A stretch of 64,000 bases of DNA from assembly GCA_900770525.1 (NCBI GenBank), contig CAAHDT010000005.1, positions 1-64,000 on the forward strand. Reading direction: 5' to 3'. Under the pieces are notes generated by a model. That model had not been told where the DNA came from. It searched no databases and was given only the letters and a program-made list of their open reading frames with translations. The position numbers and the translations under genes were made by a program. Source of the stretch: Candidatus Gastranaerophilales bacterium (GTDB lineage Bacteria; Cyanobacteriota; Vampirovibrionia; Gastranaerophilales; Gastranaerophilaceae). How positions within the stretch are numbered: the first letter of the stretch is position 1; each line of letters begins with the position of its first letter. This document shows, piece by piece, positions 43,721-52,460 of this stretch.

Positions 43721-44374
43721 CTATACCTTAGCAGTTAAAGTTCCGAAAACCAAATTATTATTTGATTGTGTATGGTTAACGTCAGGCAAGATTGTATCTT
43801 TGATGTTCTTCAAGTCTTGTTGCATTAATCTTCTTGGAGAACCTTCATCCATTGAATGATTTCTTAACAAGTATGATGGGTGGAAGATTGTCATTGCTTT
43901 GTAATCAACACCATCTACAGTAACAGTCATCCATTGACCTCTAACTTTAGAGATAGTTTGTTTTTTGTCTAAAGTAACAAATGATTTTAGAGCTGTAGCA
44001 CCACACAAGATGATTGCATCAGGTTTGATGATATCAATTTGTGCATTTAAAAATTTTCTGCAAGCCATTTTTTCTTCGTCAGTAGGAACTCTGTTTTCAG
44101 GTGGACGGCATTTTACAGTGTTGATGATGTATAAGTCCTCATCTCTTGAAATTCCTGCTTCTGTTAAGAACTGAGTTAGTAATTGTCCGGCTCTTCCGAC
44201 AAATGGTCTACCTGTTTCATCTTCCATTTCCCCCGGAGCTTCACCAATTAAAACTATTCTTGCAGTAGAAGCGTTCCCATCTGAAAATACAATATTATTA
44301 CGAGTTGATGCTAGTGCACAACCGTTACAATTTTCGCATTTTTGTCTAACTATTTCCAGACAATTGTTCTTCAT
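43721..44374 (-). CDS. Uracil-DNA glycosylase, family 4 (copy B)
   Basis: A 217-residue enzyme with the same motifs as copy A: C-E-N-C (the first C-x-x-C lies in K-C-E-N-C-N-G-C), G-E-A-P-G-E-M-E-D, V-K-C-R-P-P-E-N-R, M-A-C and F-H-P-S-Y-L-L-R. It adds a ~20-residue C-terminal tail (N-H-T-Q-S-N-N-N-L-V). AGGAG lies seven bases before the ATG at 44374; the GTG at 44380 is too close to it. It overlaps the end of the symporter gene by 29 bp, so the two form an operon. Confidence 0.93.
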   Translation of the reverse strand: MKNNCLEIVRQKCENCNGCALASTRNNIVFSDGNASTARIVLIGEAPGEMEDETGRPFVGRAGQLLTQFLTEAGISRDEDLYIINTVKCRPPENRVPTDEEKMACRKFLNAQIDIIKPDAIILCGATALKSFVTLDKKQTISKVRGQWMTVTVDGVDYKAMTIFHPSYLLRNHSMDEGSPRRLMQQDLKNIKDTILPDVNHTQSNNNLVFGTLTAKV

Positions 44375-45848
44375 TTTCACTCTCCTCTTTCTCTATTTTG
44401 AATAAGCCTACGTTATATTTTTTACAATACCTTTTTAATTCTTTAATAACAACATCCGAAAGTATGAAAACTGCTATTAAATTTGGAACTGCTAAGAACA
44501 AAGTAAACGCATCTGAAAGATTTATTATACTTTTAAAATTCATCGCAGAACCTATTACAATGAATATACAATATATAACCTGAAAAGCCCTTGTTGTCAA
44601 TTTTGTATCGCCAAACAAGAATGTCCAACCTTTAACCCCATAGTATGAACCGCATAGCATTGTTGATAGTACAAAGCAACTTGCCATAATTGTTAACAAT
44701 ATCGGGAAAAATGGACAAACTGTTGCAAAAGCTTTGGAGGTTAATTCAATTCCTGCAAGTCCGCTACTTTGTAAATAAACTCCACTGATTACGATTACAA
44801 AAGCGGTTGCGGCTCCCACAATAACCGTGTCAACAAACGGCTGTAACATCGCAATAAATGCTTGGGCTACCGGTTTGTTAGTTCTTACGGCAGAAAACGC
44901 AATTGGCGCTGTGCCGAGTCCTGCTTCGTTTGCAAACATTGCACGTCTAAATCCCCATAACATACAAGCGAAAGCTCCGCCTTGCAAAGCTTGTGGCTTG
45001 AAAGCTTCTTTTATTATAAGGTGAATTGCGTGTGGGAAATGACCAATATTTATTAAGCAAATTACAAACGCAGAAAGTACATATAAAGTACACATTACCG
45101 GAGTAACTTTTGAGGTGAATTTTCCGATAGCTTTAATTCCGCCGATTATTGTAACGTATGTAATAATTGCAACAATTAAACCAAGTAGCCAACTTTGATT
45201 ATAAAAGAAACTGTTTGTACCACCTGTTACCTCTGTTATTTGAGTTGTCATTGCATTAATTTGGAACAAATTCCACCCGCCAATCATTGCAAATATACAG
45301 CATACTGCATAAGCTTTTGCTAAATACGGAGCAACACCTCCGAGCAATTTATGATTTTTAAGCCCTGCTGCAATATAATACATCGGACCACCTGCAACGG
45401 AACCGTCTTTATTAACTTTTCTGAATTTTAATCCTAACAAAACTTCTGCAAATTTTAGTGCCATTGAAAACACGCCCGCAATCATCATCCAAAAGATAAC
45501 CCCAGGACCACCAATAGACACGGCAGCAGCAGAACCTGCAACGTTCCCAATACCGGCTGAGGCAGATATTGTTGCAGTAAGCGCTTGGAAAGCTGAAACT
45601 TCTCCGTGTTTTTTACGTTGGATTATATCTTTGTGCTCGTAGTTTTTGGTGATAAGTTTTATTGCGTGCTTAAATCCCCAAAAACCAATAAAGCGTGTCC
45701 TTATTGTAAAATACAATGCAGCAGTCATAAGCAAGACTACCAAAAATTCAATCTTTACTCCGTGAATTGTTACGGAAGAAAAGATTATCCCTGAAATTTT
45801 ATCGGCTATAGGGGAAAGTAAACTATCTATTGCGCTATCTAAGTTCAT
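44346..45848 (-). CDS. Sodium:alanine/glycine symporter, AGCS family
   Basis: A 500-residue inner-membrane carrier with about 11 helices. AGCS hallmarks: G-F-W-G-F-K-H, A-L-T-A-T-I-S-A-S-A-G-I-G-N-V-A-G near residue 90, G-G-P-M-Y-Y-I and R-R-A-M-F-A-N-E-A-G-L-G-T-A-P-I-A. It imports small neutral amino acids with Na+. The C-terminus is acidic. It precedes the copy-B glycosylase, an unrelated partner, with overlapping ends. Confidence 0.93.
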   Translation of the reverse strand: MNLDSAIDSLLSPIADKISGIIFSSVTIHGVKIEFLVVLLMTAALYFTIRTRFIGFWGFKHAIKLITKNYEHKDIIQRKKHGEVSAFQALTATISASAGIGNVAGSAAAVSIGGPGVIFWMMIAGVFSMALKFAEVLLGLKFRKVNKDGSVAGGPMYYIAAGLKNHKLLGGVAPYLAKAYAVCCIFAMIGGWNLFQINAMTTQITEVTGGTNSFFYNQSWLLGLIVAIITYVTIIGGIKAIGKFTSKVTPVMCTLYVLSAFVICLINIGHFPHAIHLIIKEAFKPQALQGGAFACMLWGFRRAMFANEAGLGTAPIAFSAVRTNKPVAQAFIAMLQPFVDTVIVGAATAFVIVISGVYLQSSGLAGIELTSKAFATVCPFFPILLTIMASCFVLSTMLCGSYYGVKGWTFLFGDTKLTTRAFQVIYCIFIVIGSAMNFKSIINLSDAFTLFLAVPNLIAVFILSDVVIKELKRYCKKYNVGLFKIEKEESENEEQLSGNS

Positions 45849-45909
45849 CGTATGATTATTCTACCACAAACACACAGAAATACTACATTTTATCTGTTTT
45901 ATAAAAGAA

Positions 45910-45933
45910 CAAGGCGACATAAATGCCGCCTTG
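45910..45933 (-). terminator. Terminator of the prepilin-like gene
   Basis: CAAGGCG / CGCCTTG with a 10-base loop, 3' of the minus-strand gene that ends at 45998. Confidence 0.7.
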
Positions 45934-45997
45934 ACTCCGAGATTAATTTTTGGAACCATTTAATCACGGAAGAAAATTATTTTTGTCCTAGCAAAAA

Positions 45998-46672
45998 TTA
46001 CTTGCCACCGAACAATACAGTGTTAGCTGCAGTTGTCTTAGGTACGATTGTTTGATCATACAAAAGAACCGGATACATATCTGTAGGGTTTGATACCTTA
46101 CAATTTGTTCCTTCAGTACCAGCATCACATTCTACCAACTTGTTAGGATTCTTAGCACCGTTTACGTCAATGATACCTTGACATTTGTTAGCTTCGGTAC
46201 AATTTCCACTGTTTTTAGGGAATGATAATGTTGTACCATCATTAAAGAAGTATGTGTAGTTGTTGCTAGCTGCATTACCTTTTCCACCAAAAAGAGCAGA
46301 ACCTGCTGAATTATAATTTCTAGTTCCTGCACCATTTTGCCATGAATCATTATTACCACAAGTACCGGCACCACCACCACAAACTCTAGCAACATTCATT
46401 CTGTTGTTGAATAAGTTGTACAAAGAGGCTGCAGTGCTACCTCTACCAGTATCACCAGTTGCAGTTGCTTGTGACAAATCGTAATCATCCAATGCAACGT
46501 TCAAAACTACAGCTTGAGATAATACTGACAATGCTTTTTTGTAAGCTGTTCTATATTGTGCACCTTGAGTTGAATTTAACAATGTAGGCATTGTCATAGC
46601 AGCTACGACACCAATGATACCCAAAGTGATCAATACTTCAGCCAAAGTAAACGCGTTTCTTTGTTTCATCAT
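45998..46672 (-). CDS. Type IV prepilin-like protein
   Basis: A 224-residue protein. The short leader M-M-K-Q-R-N-A precedes F-T-L-A-E-V-L-I-T-L-G-I-I-G-V-V-A-A-M-T-M-P, the prepilin-peptidase site and the assembly helix with Glu5. The head is rich in Gly, Asn, Thr and Ala, with paired Cys. AAAGGA is 9-10 bases before this ATG; the 46699 start would overlap it. It was possibly a major subunit, given its separate strong-looking context. It lacks the N-W-E-I-x-x-D-Y-P ending of the other two. Confidence 0.88.
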   Translation of the reverse strand: MMKQRNAFTLAEVLITLGIIGVVAAMTMPTLLNSTQGAQYRTAYKKALSVLSQAVVLNVALDDYDLSQATATGDTGRGSTAASLYNLFNNRMNVARVCGGGAGTCGNNDSWQNGAGTRNYNSAGSALFGGKGNAASNNYTYFFNDGTTLSFPKNSGNCTEANKCQGIIDVNGAKNPNKLVECDAGTEGTNCKVSNPTDMYPVLLYDQTIVPKTTAANTVLFGGK

Positions 46673-46859
46673 AATAGAAATCCTTTCTCTTATTCCCAAT
46701 GATTTTCTTATTTCACAATATTTATATGCAAAAATATCATGAATTTTAATCTTTATATTTAGATTATAACATATTTTTATTGAATGTCAATATAAAACTT
46801 AATAATAATATGTTTTTTATTTCCCAAAAAATATATTAAAATTTATATTGAGGCTATTT

Positions 46860-47186
46860 ATGGACGAGAAAGTTTTACCAAAATATCTTGGCGAAAAAAT
46901 TAAAACACTAAGAAAAAGCGCTAAATACACGCAAGAAGTTTTTAGCGAAAAGATTGGTATTGAGCCTCAAAACCTCAGTCGAATAGAGCGCGGATTGAAC
47001 TTTCCATCTCTTGCAACTTTTTTAAAGATTACAGAAGTGCTCAATATAAAGCCGAACGACTTGTTGGATGTTGAATCTTATATGGAAGAAAATTTGCTTG
47101 AGAACACTATTATAAACATCGTAAAATCCCAACCACTCAATCAAAAAAGAGTTATTTACAAGTTGGTCAAGGCTTTTGTAGAGTAA
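46860..47186 (+). CDS. XRE-family HTH regulator
   Basis: A 108-residue Cro/CI-type protein. The HTH is at ~10-65 (Y-T-Q-E-V-F-S-E-K-I-G-I-E-P-Q-N-L-S-R-I-E-R-G), with the tail N-I-V-K-S-Q-P-L-N-Q-K-R-V-I-Y-K-L-V-K-A-F-V, similar to the island's XRE gene at 18517. GAGG lies six bases before this ATG; the longer frame starts with TTG. Divergent from the prepilin-like gene at 46672, which it may regulate. Confidence 0.85.
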   Translation: MDEKVLPKYLGEKIKTLRKSAKYTQEVFSEKIGIEPQNLSRIERGLNFPSLATFLKITEVLNIKPNDLLDVESYMEENLLENTIINIVKSQPLNQKRVIYKLVKAFVE

Positions 47187-47205
47187 GATGAACATTTCTT
47201 GTTCA

Positions 47206-47237
47206 TTTTCTCTTCTTTTACATCAGAGAAGAGAAAA
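47206..47237 (+). terminator. Terminator of the XRE gene
   Basis: TTTTCTCTTCT / AGAAGAGAAAA around TTTACATCAG, 20 bp after the stop. Confidence 0.75.
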
Positions 47238-47257
47238 AAGAAATATTAAAAATATAC

Positions 47258-47563
47258 TGTCATTCTGAAAACTTAGTAAATTTATACGAATGTAATGAGT
47301 ATAAAATTTACAAGTTATTCAGAATCTATCCACTGGGAAAATTTTAGTATGGTTGGATTGTGTGCCGGATGTCGTAACTGCTTTGCGATGGCTAGCTCCT
47401 GAATAAGATAAAAATTAGTACTAGCAAACTTTTAAACTCGTCTTGAATTTGCTCCACGCTCACAGAGTTTTGCTGTTATGTCTTTCAGCATAGTCAGCTC
47501 AATCTGTTCGCTATCCGGACTCACTTCGTTCCGTCCGTACGCAAATTCGCTTTCAGGATGACA
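47258..47563. repeat. MITE-like dispersed repeat, copy 2
   Basis: A 306-bp element with the same terminal inverted repeats as copy 1 (TGTCATTCTGAA ... TTCAGGATGACA) and shared inner blocks TATTCAGAATCTA and ATGGCTAGCTCCTGAA, plus a unique insert. It fills most of the gene-free stretch between the XRE gene and grpE. No ORF. Confidence 0.75.
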
Positions 47564-47681
47564 GTGTTTTACTAATTGTAATTTTCTACGTGTACCTCAA
47601 ATATTAAAAAATAATAAATTTTATTTAATTCTTGTTTTTGTTATCCTATAATTACTATATGATATTAAAAGAGGTAGAGAT

Positions 47682-48260
47682 ATGAAACATAAACATGGAC
47701 ATAACCCGTTTAAAAACGAAAATATAACAGAAACCAACAATGAAGAAATTAAAGAAAATGATGCTCCGGAAGTTTCTGCAGAAGAAACTGAAGCCAATGT
47801 CGATAATTCAGACTTTGACAAACTTAAAGAAGATTTTGACAAGTTAAACAATCAATATTTGCGTTTGGCTGCAGATTTTGACAATTACAGAAAAAGACAA
47901 GAAGCAGAAAGAGAAAATCTGTTAAAGTTTGGAACGGAAAATGCGCTTAAAAAACTTATCGAAGTTTTGGATAACTTTGAAAGAGGACAAAAAGCTCTTG
48001 AAAATCTTGATGATTGCCAAAAAGTTAAAGAAAGTTTCGGATTAGTTCATAAACAAGTTGTTGAAACCTTGAACAAACTCGGAATGGAAGAAATAAAGGC
48101 GGAAGGCGAAGAATTTGACCCGAATTTCCACGAAGCAGTTATGAGAACTCCAACCGCTGACTATCCGGAAAATACAATTATCAATGAATTGCAAAAAGGT
48201 TACAAAATGGGTGACAAAGTTTTGCGCCCGACATTGGTAAATGTTGCCGCTGCAGAGTAG
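47682..48260 (+). CDS. grpE: GrpE nucleotide exchange factor
   Basis: A 192-residue co-chaperone that releases ADP from DnaK. An acidic disordered N-terminus (~45 residues) precedes a long coiled coil (L-R-L-A-A-D-F-D-N-Y-R-K-R) and the C-terminal beta domain with the family signature (F-D-P-N-F-H-E-A-V, then G-Y-K-M-G-D-K-V-L-R-P-T-L-V-N-V). First gene of a unit continuing into dnaJ. dnaK is not in the window. AGAGGTAGAG precedes the ATG; TATAAT lies at 47647. No CIRCE repeat was found. Confidence 0.95.
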   Translation: MKHKHGHNPFKNENITETNNEEIKENDAPEVSAEETEANVDNSDFDKLKEDFDKLNNQYLRLAADFDNYRKRQEAERENLLKFGTENALKKLIEVLDNFERGQKALENLDDCQKVKESFGLVHKQVVETLNKLGMEEIKAEGEEFDPNFHEAVMRTPTADYPENTIINELQKGYKMGDKVLRPTLVNVAAAE

Positions 48261-48323
48261 ATTTGAAATAAAAAATAATGTAGATATATAATAAAGAAGA
48301 TGATACTGGAAGAACAGGAAAAA

Positions 48324-49454
48324 ATGGCAGACTTTTATGAGATATTAGGCGTTGAAAAAAATGCCTCAAAAGATGAGATAAAATCGGCTTTTAGAAAAAA
48401 AGCCAGAACATTACACCCCGATGTAAATAAAGCTCCGGATGCGGAAGAAAAGTTCAAAGAACTCGGCAAAGCGTACGAAACTTTGATGGATGATAATAAA
48501 CGTGCAACTTACGACAGATATGGTGAAGACGGACTTAAGAATGCAGGTTTTAATACAAACGGACCATTTGACGGTGGTTTTGGCGATTTGAATGATATAT
48601 TTAATTCATTCTTTGGTGGATTTGGCGGTGGTTTCGGATTCGGTGGCGGACGCCCTGACCCGAATGCTCCACAAGCAGGAGATGACTTAAGGTATGATGT
48701 TGAAATATCTTTTGAAGAAGCAGTTTTTGGAGTTTCTAAAGAAATTAAATTTGAACACCTTGAAACTTGTTCAGAATGCGGTGGAACTGGTGCCGAAAAA
48801 GGTTCTCAGCCTGTAACGTGCCCAACTTGTCATGGTACCGGTCAGGTTCAAACTGTTGCAAGAACGCCGTTAGGTGCATTTACGCAAATTACTCAATGTC
48901 CTGATTGTCATGGTTCAGGGGTGAAGATTTCTAAACCTTGTAAAGCTTGTAAAGGTTATGGAAAAGTTGAAAAAGAACGTAAAATTGAGGTTAAAATTCC
49001 TGCAGGGGTTGACAACCATTCTAAGATGAGAATTGCAGGGGAAGGCGATGCTGGCAAAAACGGTGGAAGAGCAGGTGATTTGTTCGTTGTTATTCATGTT
49101 AAACCTTCCGAATACTTTACAAGAGATGGTGCAGATGTTTATACAAAACTTCAAATTACTCCGGAACAAGCAGTTCTGGGGGATGTTGTAACAATTAAAA
49201 CCCTTGATGGTGAACAGAAAGTTCAAATTCATGCCGGAATTCAGAATGGTAACACAATTAAACTTAAAAATGCGGGAGTTCCAATACTTTCAAGACCTTC
49301 TCAAAGAGGGGAGCATATAATTGTTGTTTCTGTTAAGATTCCGACTCAATTGAGCGAACAGGAAAGAGATTTATATAGAAAAATATATGAACTTAAAACA
49401 GGTAAAAAACCTCAAGAGTCTTTGCTCTCTAAGGTAAAAGGAGTATTTCAATAA
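48324..49454 (+). CDS. dnaJ: Chaperone DnaJ
   Basis: A 376-residue type I J-protein. The J domain has L-H-P-D-V-N-K at ~31, then a Gly/Phe-rich linker (~75-110), a zinc-binding domain with four C-x-x-C-x-G-x-G repeats (C-S-E-C-G-G-T-G, C-P-T-C-H-G-T-G, C-P-D-C-H-G-S-G, C-K-A-C-K-G-Y-G) and two substrate-binding barrels. The ATG at 48324 has AGGA upstream; the 48300 frame adds eight residues. Its stop overlaps the next start (TAATG). Confidence 0.95.
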   Translation: MADFYEILGVEKNASKDEIKSAFRKKARTLHPDVNKAPDAEEKFKELGKAYETLMDDNKRATYDRYGEDGLKNAGFNTNGPFDGGFGDLNDIFNSFFGGFGGGFGFGGGRPDPNAPQAGDDLRYDVEISFEEAVFGVSKEIKFEHLETCSECGGTGAEKGSQPVTCPTCHGTGQVQTVARTPLGAFTQITQCPDCHGSGVKISKPCKACKGYGKVEKERKIEVKIPAGVDNHSKMRIAGEGDAGKNGGRAGDLFVVIHVKPSEYFTRDGADVYTKLQITPEQAVLGDVVTIKTLDGEQKVQIHAGIQNGNTIKLKNAGVPILSRPSQRGEHIIVVSVKIPTQLSEQERDLYRKIYELKTGKKPQESLLSKVKGVFQ

Positions 49455-50884
49455 TGCGTAAAGTTTTAATCGGATTAAGTGTATTGGCTTGTTTGTCACT
49501 TGGAGCAGCTTTTGCGACTCCTTTGCCTGACAATGTTCAAAACTTTGTAAAAGCAAGTTTTCCCAATACAAATTTCCGATTTGACGGTGTTGTAATTCTT
49601 CCTGACAATACAGTTTATTTGCCGTTAATCCCGTCAAAGTTTAACGATGACAAGCCTGTTAAAATTAAGTCTACAATTCCGGCAGGTGAGAGCATGAGCC
49701 AAAAGCCGAATGCGGTAATTCTTAGTAATGACTATGTTCTTTTAAAAATGTTGGCAACAAACAGAGGTAAATTCACCGTAGTAAATATGACAGTTCCTCC
49801 GTTAGAATTGAGAACCGGTTTGTTACCGCAAGATATGCTGGTTCCGAAGAACTTTATTGTTCCTTCAAACCTAAAAAATATTGTAGGAAACTTGAACATA
49901 ACAACCAGCAGAGATTCAGGACTTGTAATCCCTGTTTACCAACCTAAGACCAGCGCTGTTGTAAATTCTTTAGCTGCAACTCCGCAATTGCAAAACAGAA
50001 CGTTTTATATTACGACAAATGCATCTAAGTATATTCAAGTGTTGACTCCTGACAGAAAAACTCCAAATTATGCGTTTTATCAGGAAAACAATCCAATTTG
50101 CATGAAAAATTATCAAGATTTTTTGCTTGTAACCTCATTTGATAAAAAATCTCTTGATGTAATATCTCTTGCAGACGAAAAAGTTATAAAAGAAATTGAT
50201 TTCAAAACTCAACCTGAAGAAATTGTGATTGATGAGAAAAACAAACTTGCGTATATATCAAGTGGGGAAGATGCAAGCATGTACGTTGTAGATTTAAATA
50301 CAATGACAATCAAAAAACAACTGAAACTTAACGGTATGTGTGAAAAAGTTATATTGAGCCCCGATGGTACAAAGTTATTTTATAATGACAAACAGACCCG
50401 TGAAATTTGGGTAGTAGAATTGGATAACGATTACCTGCTAAAGGAAATCGGACGTTTCCCAAATGTTTCGAGAATAGCATATGCGAACGGTAAGGTTTAC
50501 GTAACAAGTCGTACCAAAAACAGATTAGCGATTGTTGATTATGAAACAATGGGATTGATGTCGGAAAATGAAATTTCTGAAAAACCTGTAGATATGCTTG
50601 TCTACAAGAATGAGCTATATATTTTAGGAGCAGGTAACAAGACTTTAGATGTTATTGATACAACTCTTGACACGATTGTAAAGCAAATTCCGCTTTCATC
50701 AAACCAATTCCCTAGTAAAATTACAAGGGTAGGAAATTCAAATATTGCAGTTGTGACAGATGCAAAAGCCGGTGTTTATTCGGTTATTGACTTAGACAAG
50801 AAAGCTGTTGTTAAAACATATCAGTTAGATGTTCCGGTAAGTTCAATTGTAATTACTAACAAGATTAAGAAGATAGGCAAATGA
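49454..50884 (+). CDS. Exported YVTN/NHL-type beta-propeller protein
   Basis: A 476-residue protein. The signal peptide V-L-I-G-L-S-V-L-A-C-L-S-L-G-A-A-F-A ends at ~21. From ~180 there are repeats of ~40 residues with D-L-N-T-M-T-I-K-K-Q-L, L-S-P-D-G-T-K-L-F-Y and V-Y-V-T-S-R-T, typical of YVTN-like propellers, which scaffold or bind at the cell surface. The N-terminal ~150 residues are unassigned. Coupled to dnaJ and, by 4 bp, to the methyltransferase downstream. Confidence 0.8.
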   Translation: MRKVLIGLSVLACLSLGAAFATPLPDNVQNFVKASFPNTNFRFDGVVILPDNTVYLPLIPSKFNDDKPVKIKSTIPAGESMSQKPNAVILSNDYVLLKMLATNRGKFTVVNMTVPPLELRTGLLPQDMLVPKNFIVPSNLKNIVGNLNITTSRDSGLVIPVYQPKTSAVVNSLAATPQLQNRTFYITTNASKYIQVLTPDRKTPNYAFYQENNPICMKNYQDFLLVTSFDKKSLDVISLADEKVIKEIDFKTQPEEIVIDEKNKLAYISSGEDASMYVVDLNTMTIKKQLKLNGMCEKVILSPDGTKLFYNDKQTREIWVVELDNDYLLKEIGRFPNVSRIAYANGKVYVTSRTKNRLAIVDYETMGLMSENEISEKPVDMLVYKNELYILGAGNKTLDVIDTTLDTIVKQIPLSSNQFPSKITRVGNSNIAVVTDAKAGVYSVIDLDKKAVVKTYQLDVPVSSIVITNKIKKIGK

Positions 50885-51450
50885 TACAAGACTTTGATTT
50901 AACCACGCAAGAAATATTAAAAAGTTTAGAGAAAACTCAAAGAGATTTTTGGAATATTTCTCGCCCAACGGCATTATTTTTACACCAATTAATCAAAACA
51001 GAAGGTTTTGTATCCGGTATTGAAGTTGGTACTTCTAACGGCTATAGCGGAATTTGGCTTGGTAAAGCATTCAAGGCAAATGGTGGACATCTCACAACAA
51101 TAGAGTTTTACGAAAAAAGATATTCTATAGCACAAGCTAATTTTGAGAAATGTGGGGTAGCTGATGTTATAACAATTCGTCCCGGTGAAGCTGTTAAGGT
51201 TTTAGAATATTTGCCCGATGATTTCAAGGTTGATTTTGCTTTTGTCGATGCAAACAAAAGAGAATCTGTTGATTACTTTAGATTAATTCATCCGCATTTG
51301 AAGGTTGGTGGAATTTACACATGCGACAATGTCCTTTCCCATAAAGAGAAGGTGCAAACGTATATCGATGCAGTTAATGCTCATCCTGATTACAGACATA
51401 CGGTTCTTGATTTGCCGGCTGGCTTATCTTTTGCAAGAAAACTTCGCTAA
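50881..51450 (+). CDS. SAM-dependent O-methyltransferase (family 3 type)
   Basis: A 189-residue class I methyltransferase. Motif I is G-I-E-V-G-T-S-N-G-Y-S-G-I-W-L-G (~45), the acidic ribose contact T-I-E-F-Y-E follows, then V-D-F-A-F-V-D-A-N-K (~118) and G-G-I-Y-T-C-D-N-V. This matches the O-methyltransferase family related to catechol-O-methyltransferase. The substrate is unknown. Its start overlaps the propeller stop as ATGA, so both are made together. Confidence 0.88.
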   Translation: MIQDFDLTTQEILKSLEKTQRDFWNISRPTALFLHQLIKTEGFVSGIEVGTSNGYSGIWLGKAFKANGGHLTTIEFYEKRYSIAQANFEKCGVADVITIRPGEAVKVLEYLPDDFKVDFAFVDANKRESVDYFRLIHPHLKVGGIYTCDNVLSHKEKVQTYIDAVNAHPDYRHTVLDLPAGLSFARKLR

Positions 51451-51475
51451 TATATTTTGCAATAAATATAGTTTT

Positions 51476-52162
51476 TTAAAATTTATACGGATAATCGGCT
51501 GGAATTTCCCAATTATATAATTGTAGTACACGTGTACAGTAAGGATGCCCATTCGCAGTTTGTTCTTTGTAACATCCGCCCCAACTGTTGTTTTTTAATG
51601 TATTCAGGTCTGTAATATCACATCCGTATGCATTAAACCTCAATATACATTTAGGTGTGTCTGGTGTAAGTCCTCTTGAAAAGCCAAATAAAAAATTATT
51701 TACTCCAGGTTTTGGATTTTCTATATCTTTTAAGTTTAAATAATAATCAAAATGAAGATAACCTCCTGAAAATCCGCTTATTCTGGACACAGAACCGTCT
51801 GCCATCTTAAATACTATTCCATCCTCTTTGAGCTCGTCATTTTTTATAACTTTTCTGTCAATAACTTCCACATTATTCAAGTACGGTGCCCAGTATTTGT
51901 TGAACCAAGCCATTACAATAGCATTATTACTTTCTCCCCCATTCGGTACCCAATCCCAAGCACTGGTTTCTCCATTATCGGCGATTGAACGTAGATGAAC
52001 TTGAGCCATTGTTGTATAGAATTTTTTAACTTTAGTCATGGCAACTTTTTCACGGTATTTTCCCATAAGGTTCGGAATAGTTAATGCAGCAACTACGCCA
52101 ATTATGCCGAGTGTGATGAGAACTTCTGCGAGGGTGAAAGCACCGGTAATATTATTTTTCAT
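51476..52162 (-). CDS. Type IV prepilin-like protein
   Basis: A 228-residue protein. The leader M-K-N-N-I-T-G-A precedes F-T-L-A-E-V-L-I-T-L-G-I-I-G-V-V-A-A-L-T-I-P. The head contains D-G-S-V-S-R-I-S-G, several Cys and the C-terminal Y-N-W-E-I-P-A-D-Y-P, shared with the G10-tract gene (N-W-E-I-S-K-D-Y-P). AAAGG lies upstream of the ATG. Convergent with the methyltransferase gene. Confidence 0.88.
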   Translation of the reverse strand: MKNNITGAFTLAEVLITLGIIGVVAALTIPNLMGKYREKVAMTKVKKFYTTMAQVHLRSIADNGETSAWDWVPNGGESNNAIVMAWFNKYWAPYLNNVEVIDRKVIKNDELKEDGIVFKMADGSVSRISGFSGGYLHFDYYLNLKDIENPKPGVNNFLFGFSRGLTPDTPKCILRFNAYGCDITDLNTLKNNSWGGCYKEQTANGHPYCTRVLQLYNWEIPADYPYKF

Positions 52163-52294
52163 GTTGAGCCTTTCGTATCGTTTTTGTATTATATAATACT
52201 GATAATGTCATTACCTAATATATATTATGTAATAGTATATTACACTTTTATGATTTTGTAAAGTATTTGTATGTATAAAATCATGGAGATATAA

Positions 52295-52456
52295 ATGAAA
52301 AAGAAGTTATCTCGTTCAGGAAGTGGATGGGCTCTGTTTATGCCAAAAACTCTTCTGGAACTTATAGATGTTGATCCGGAAAAGGATATGCTTGAAGTAA
52401 AAGTTGAAAATGATGTTGTTAAAATCACAAAAGCTGCTGTTGAAAAAGAAAACTAA
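52295..52456 (+). CDS. AbrB/MazE-like small DNA-binding protein
   Basis: A 53-residue protein. R-S-G-S-G-W-A-L-F-M-P-K-T-L-L-E-L-I-D-V-D-P is the swapped-hairpin AbrB/SpoVT pattern, followed by a short beta strand (L-E-V-K-V-E-N-D-V-V-K-I). It is preceded by GGAG 7 bases before the ATG. MazE-type antitoxins have this domain, but no toxin gene is adjacent (priA converges 4 bp away), so it is probably a stand-alone regulator. Confidence 0.7.
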   Translation: MKKKLSRSGSGWALFMPKTLLELIDVDPEKDMLEVKVENDVVKITKAAVEKEN

Positions 52457-52460
52457 CCTC

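Noticed and set aside
46162..46395. Minus-strand ORF inside the prepilin-like gene
   Set aside because: Alternative frame of the Gly/Asn-rich pilin head; no separate start site.
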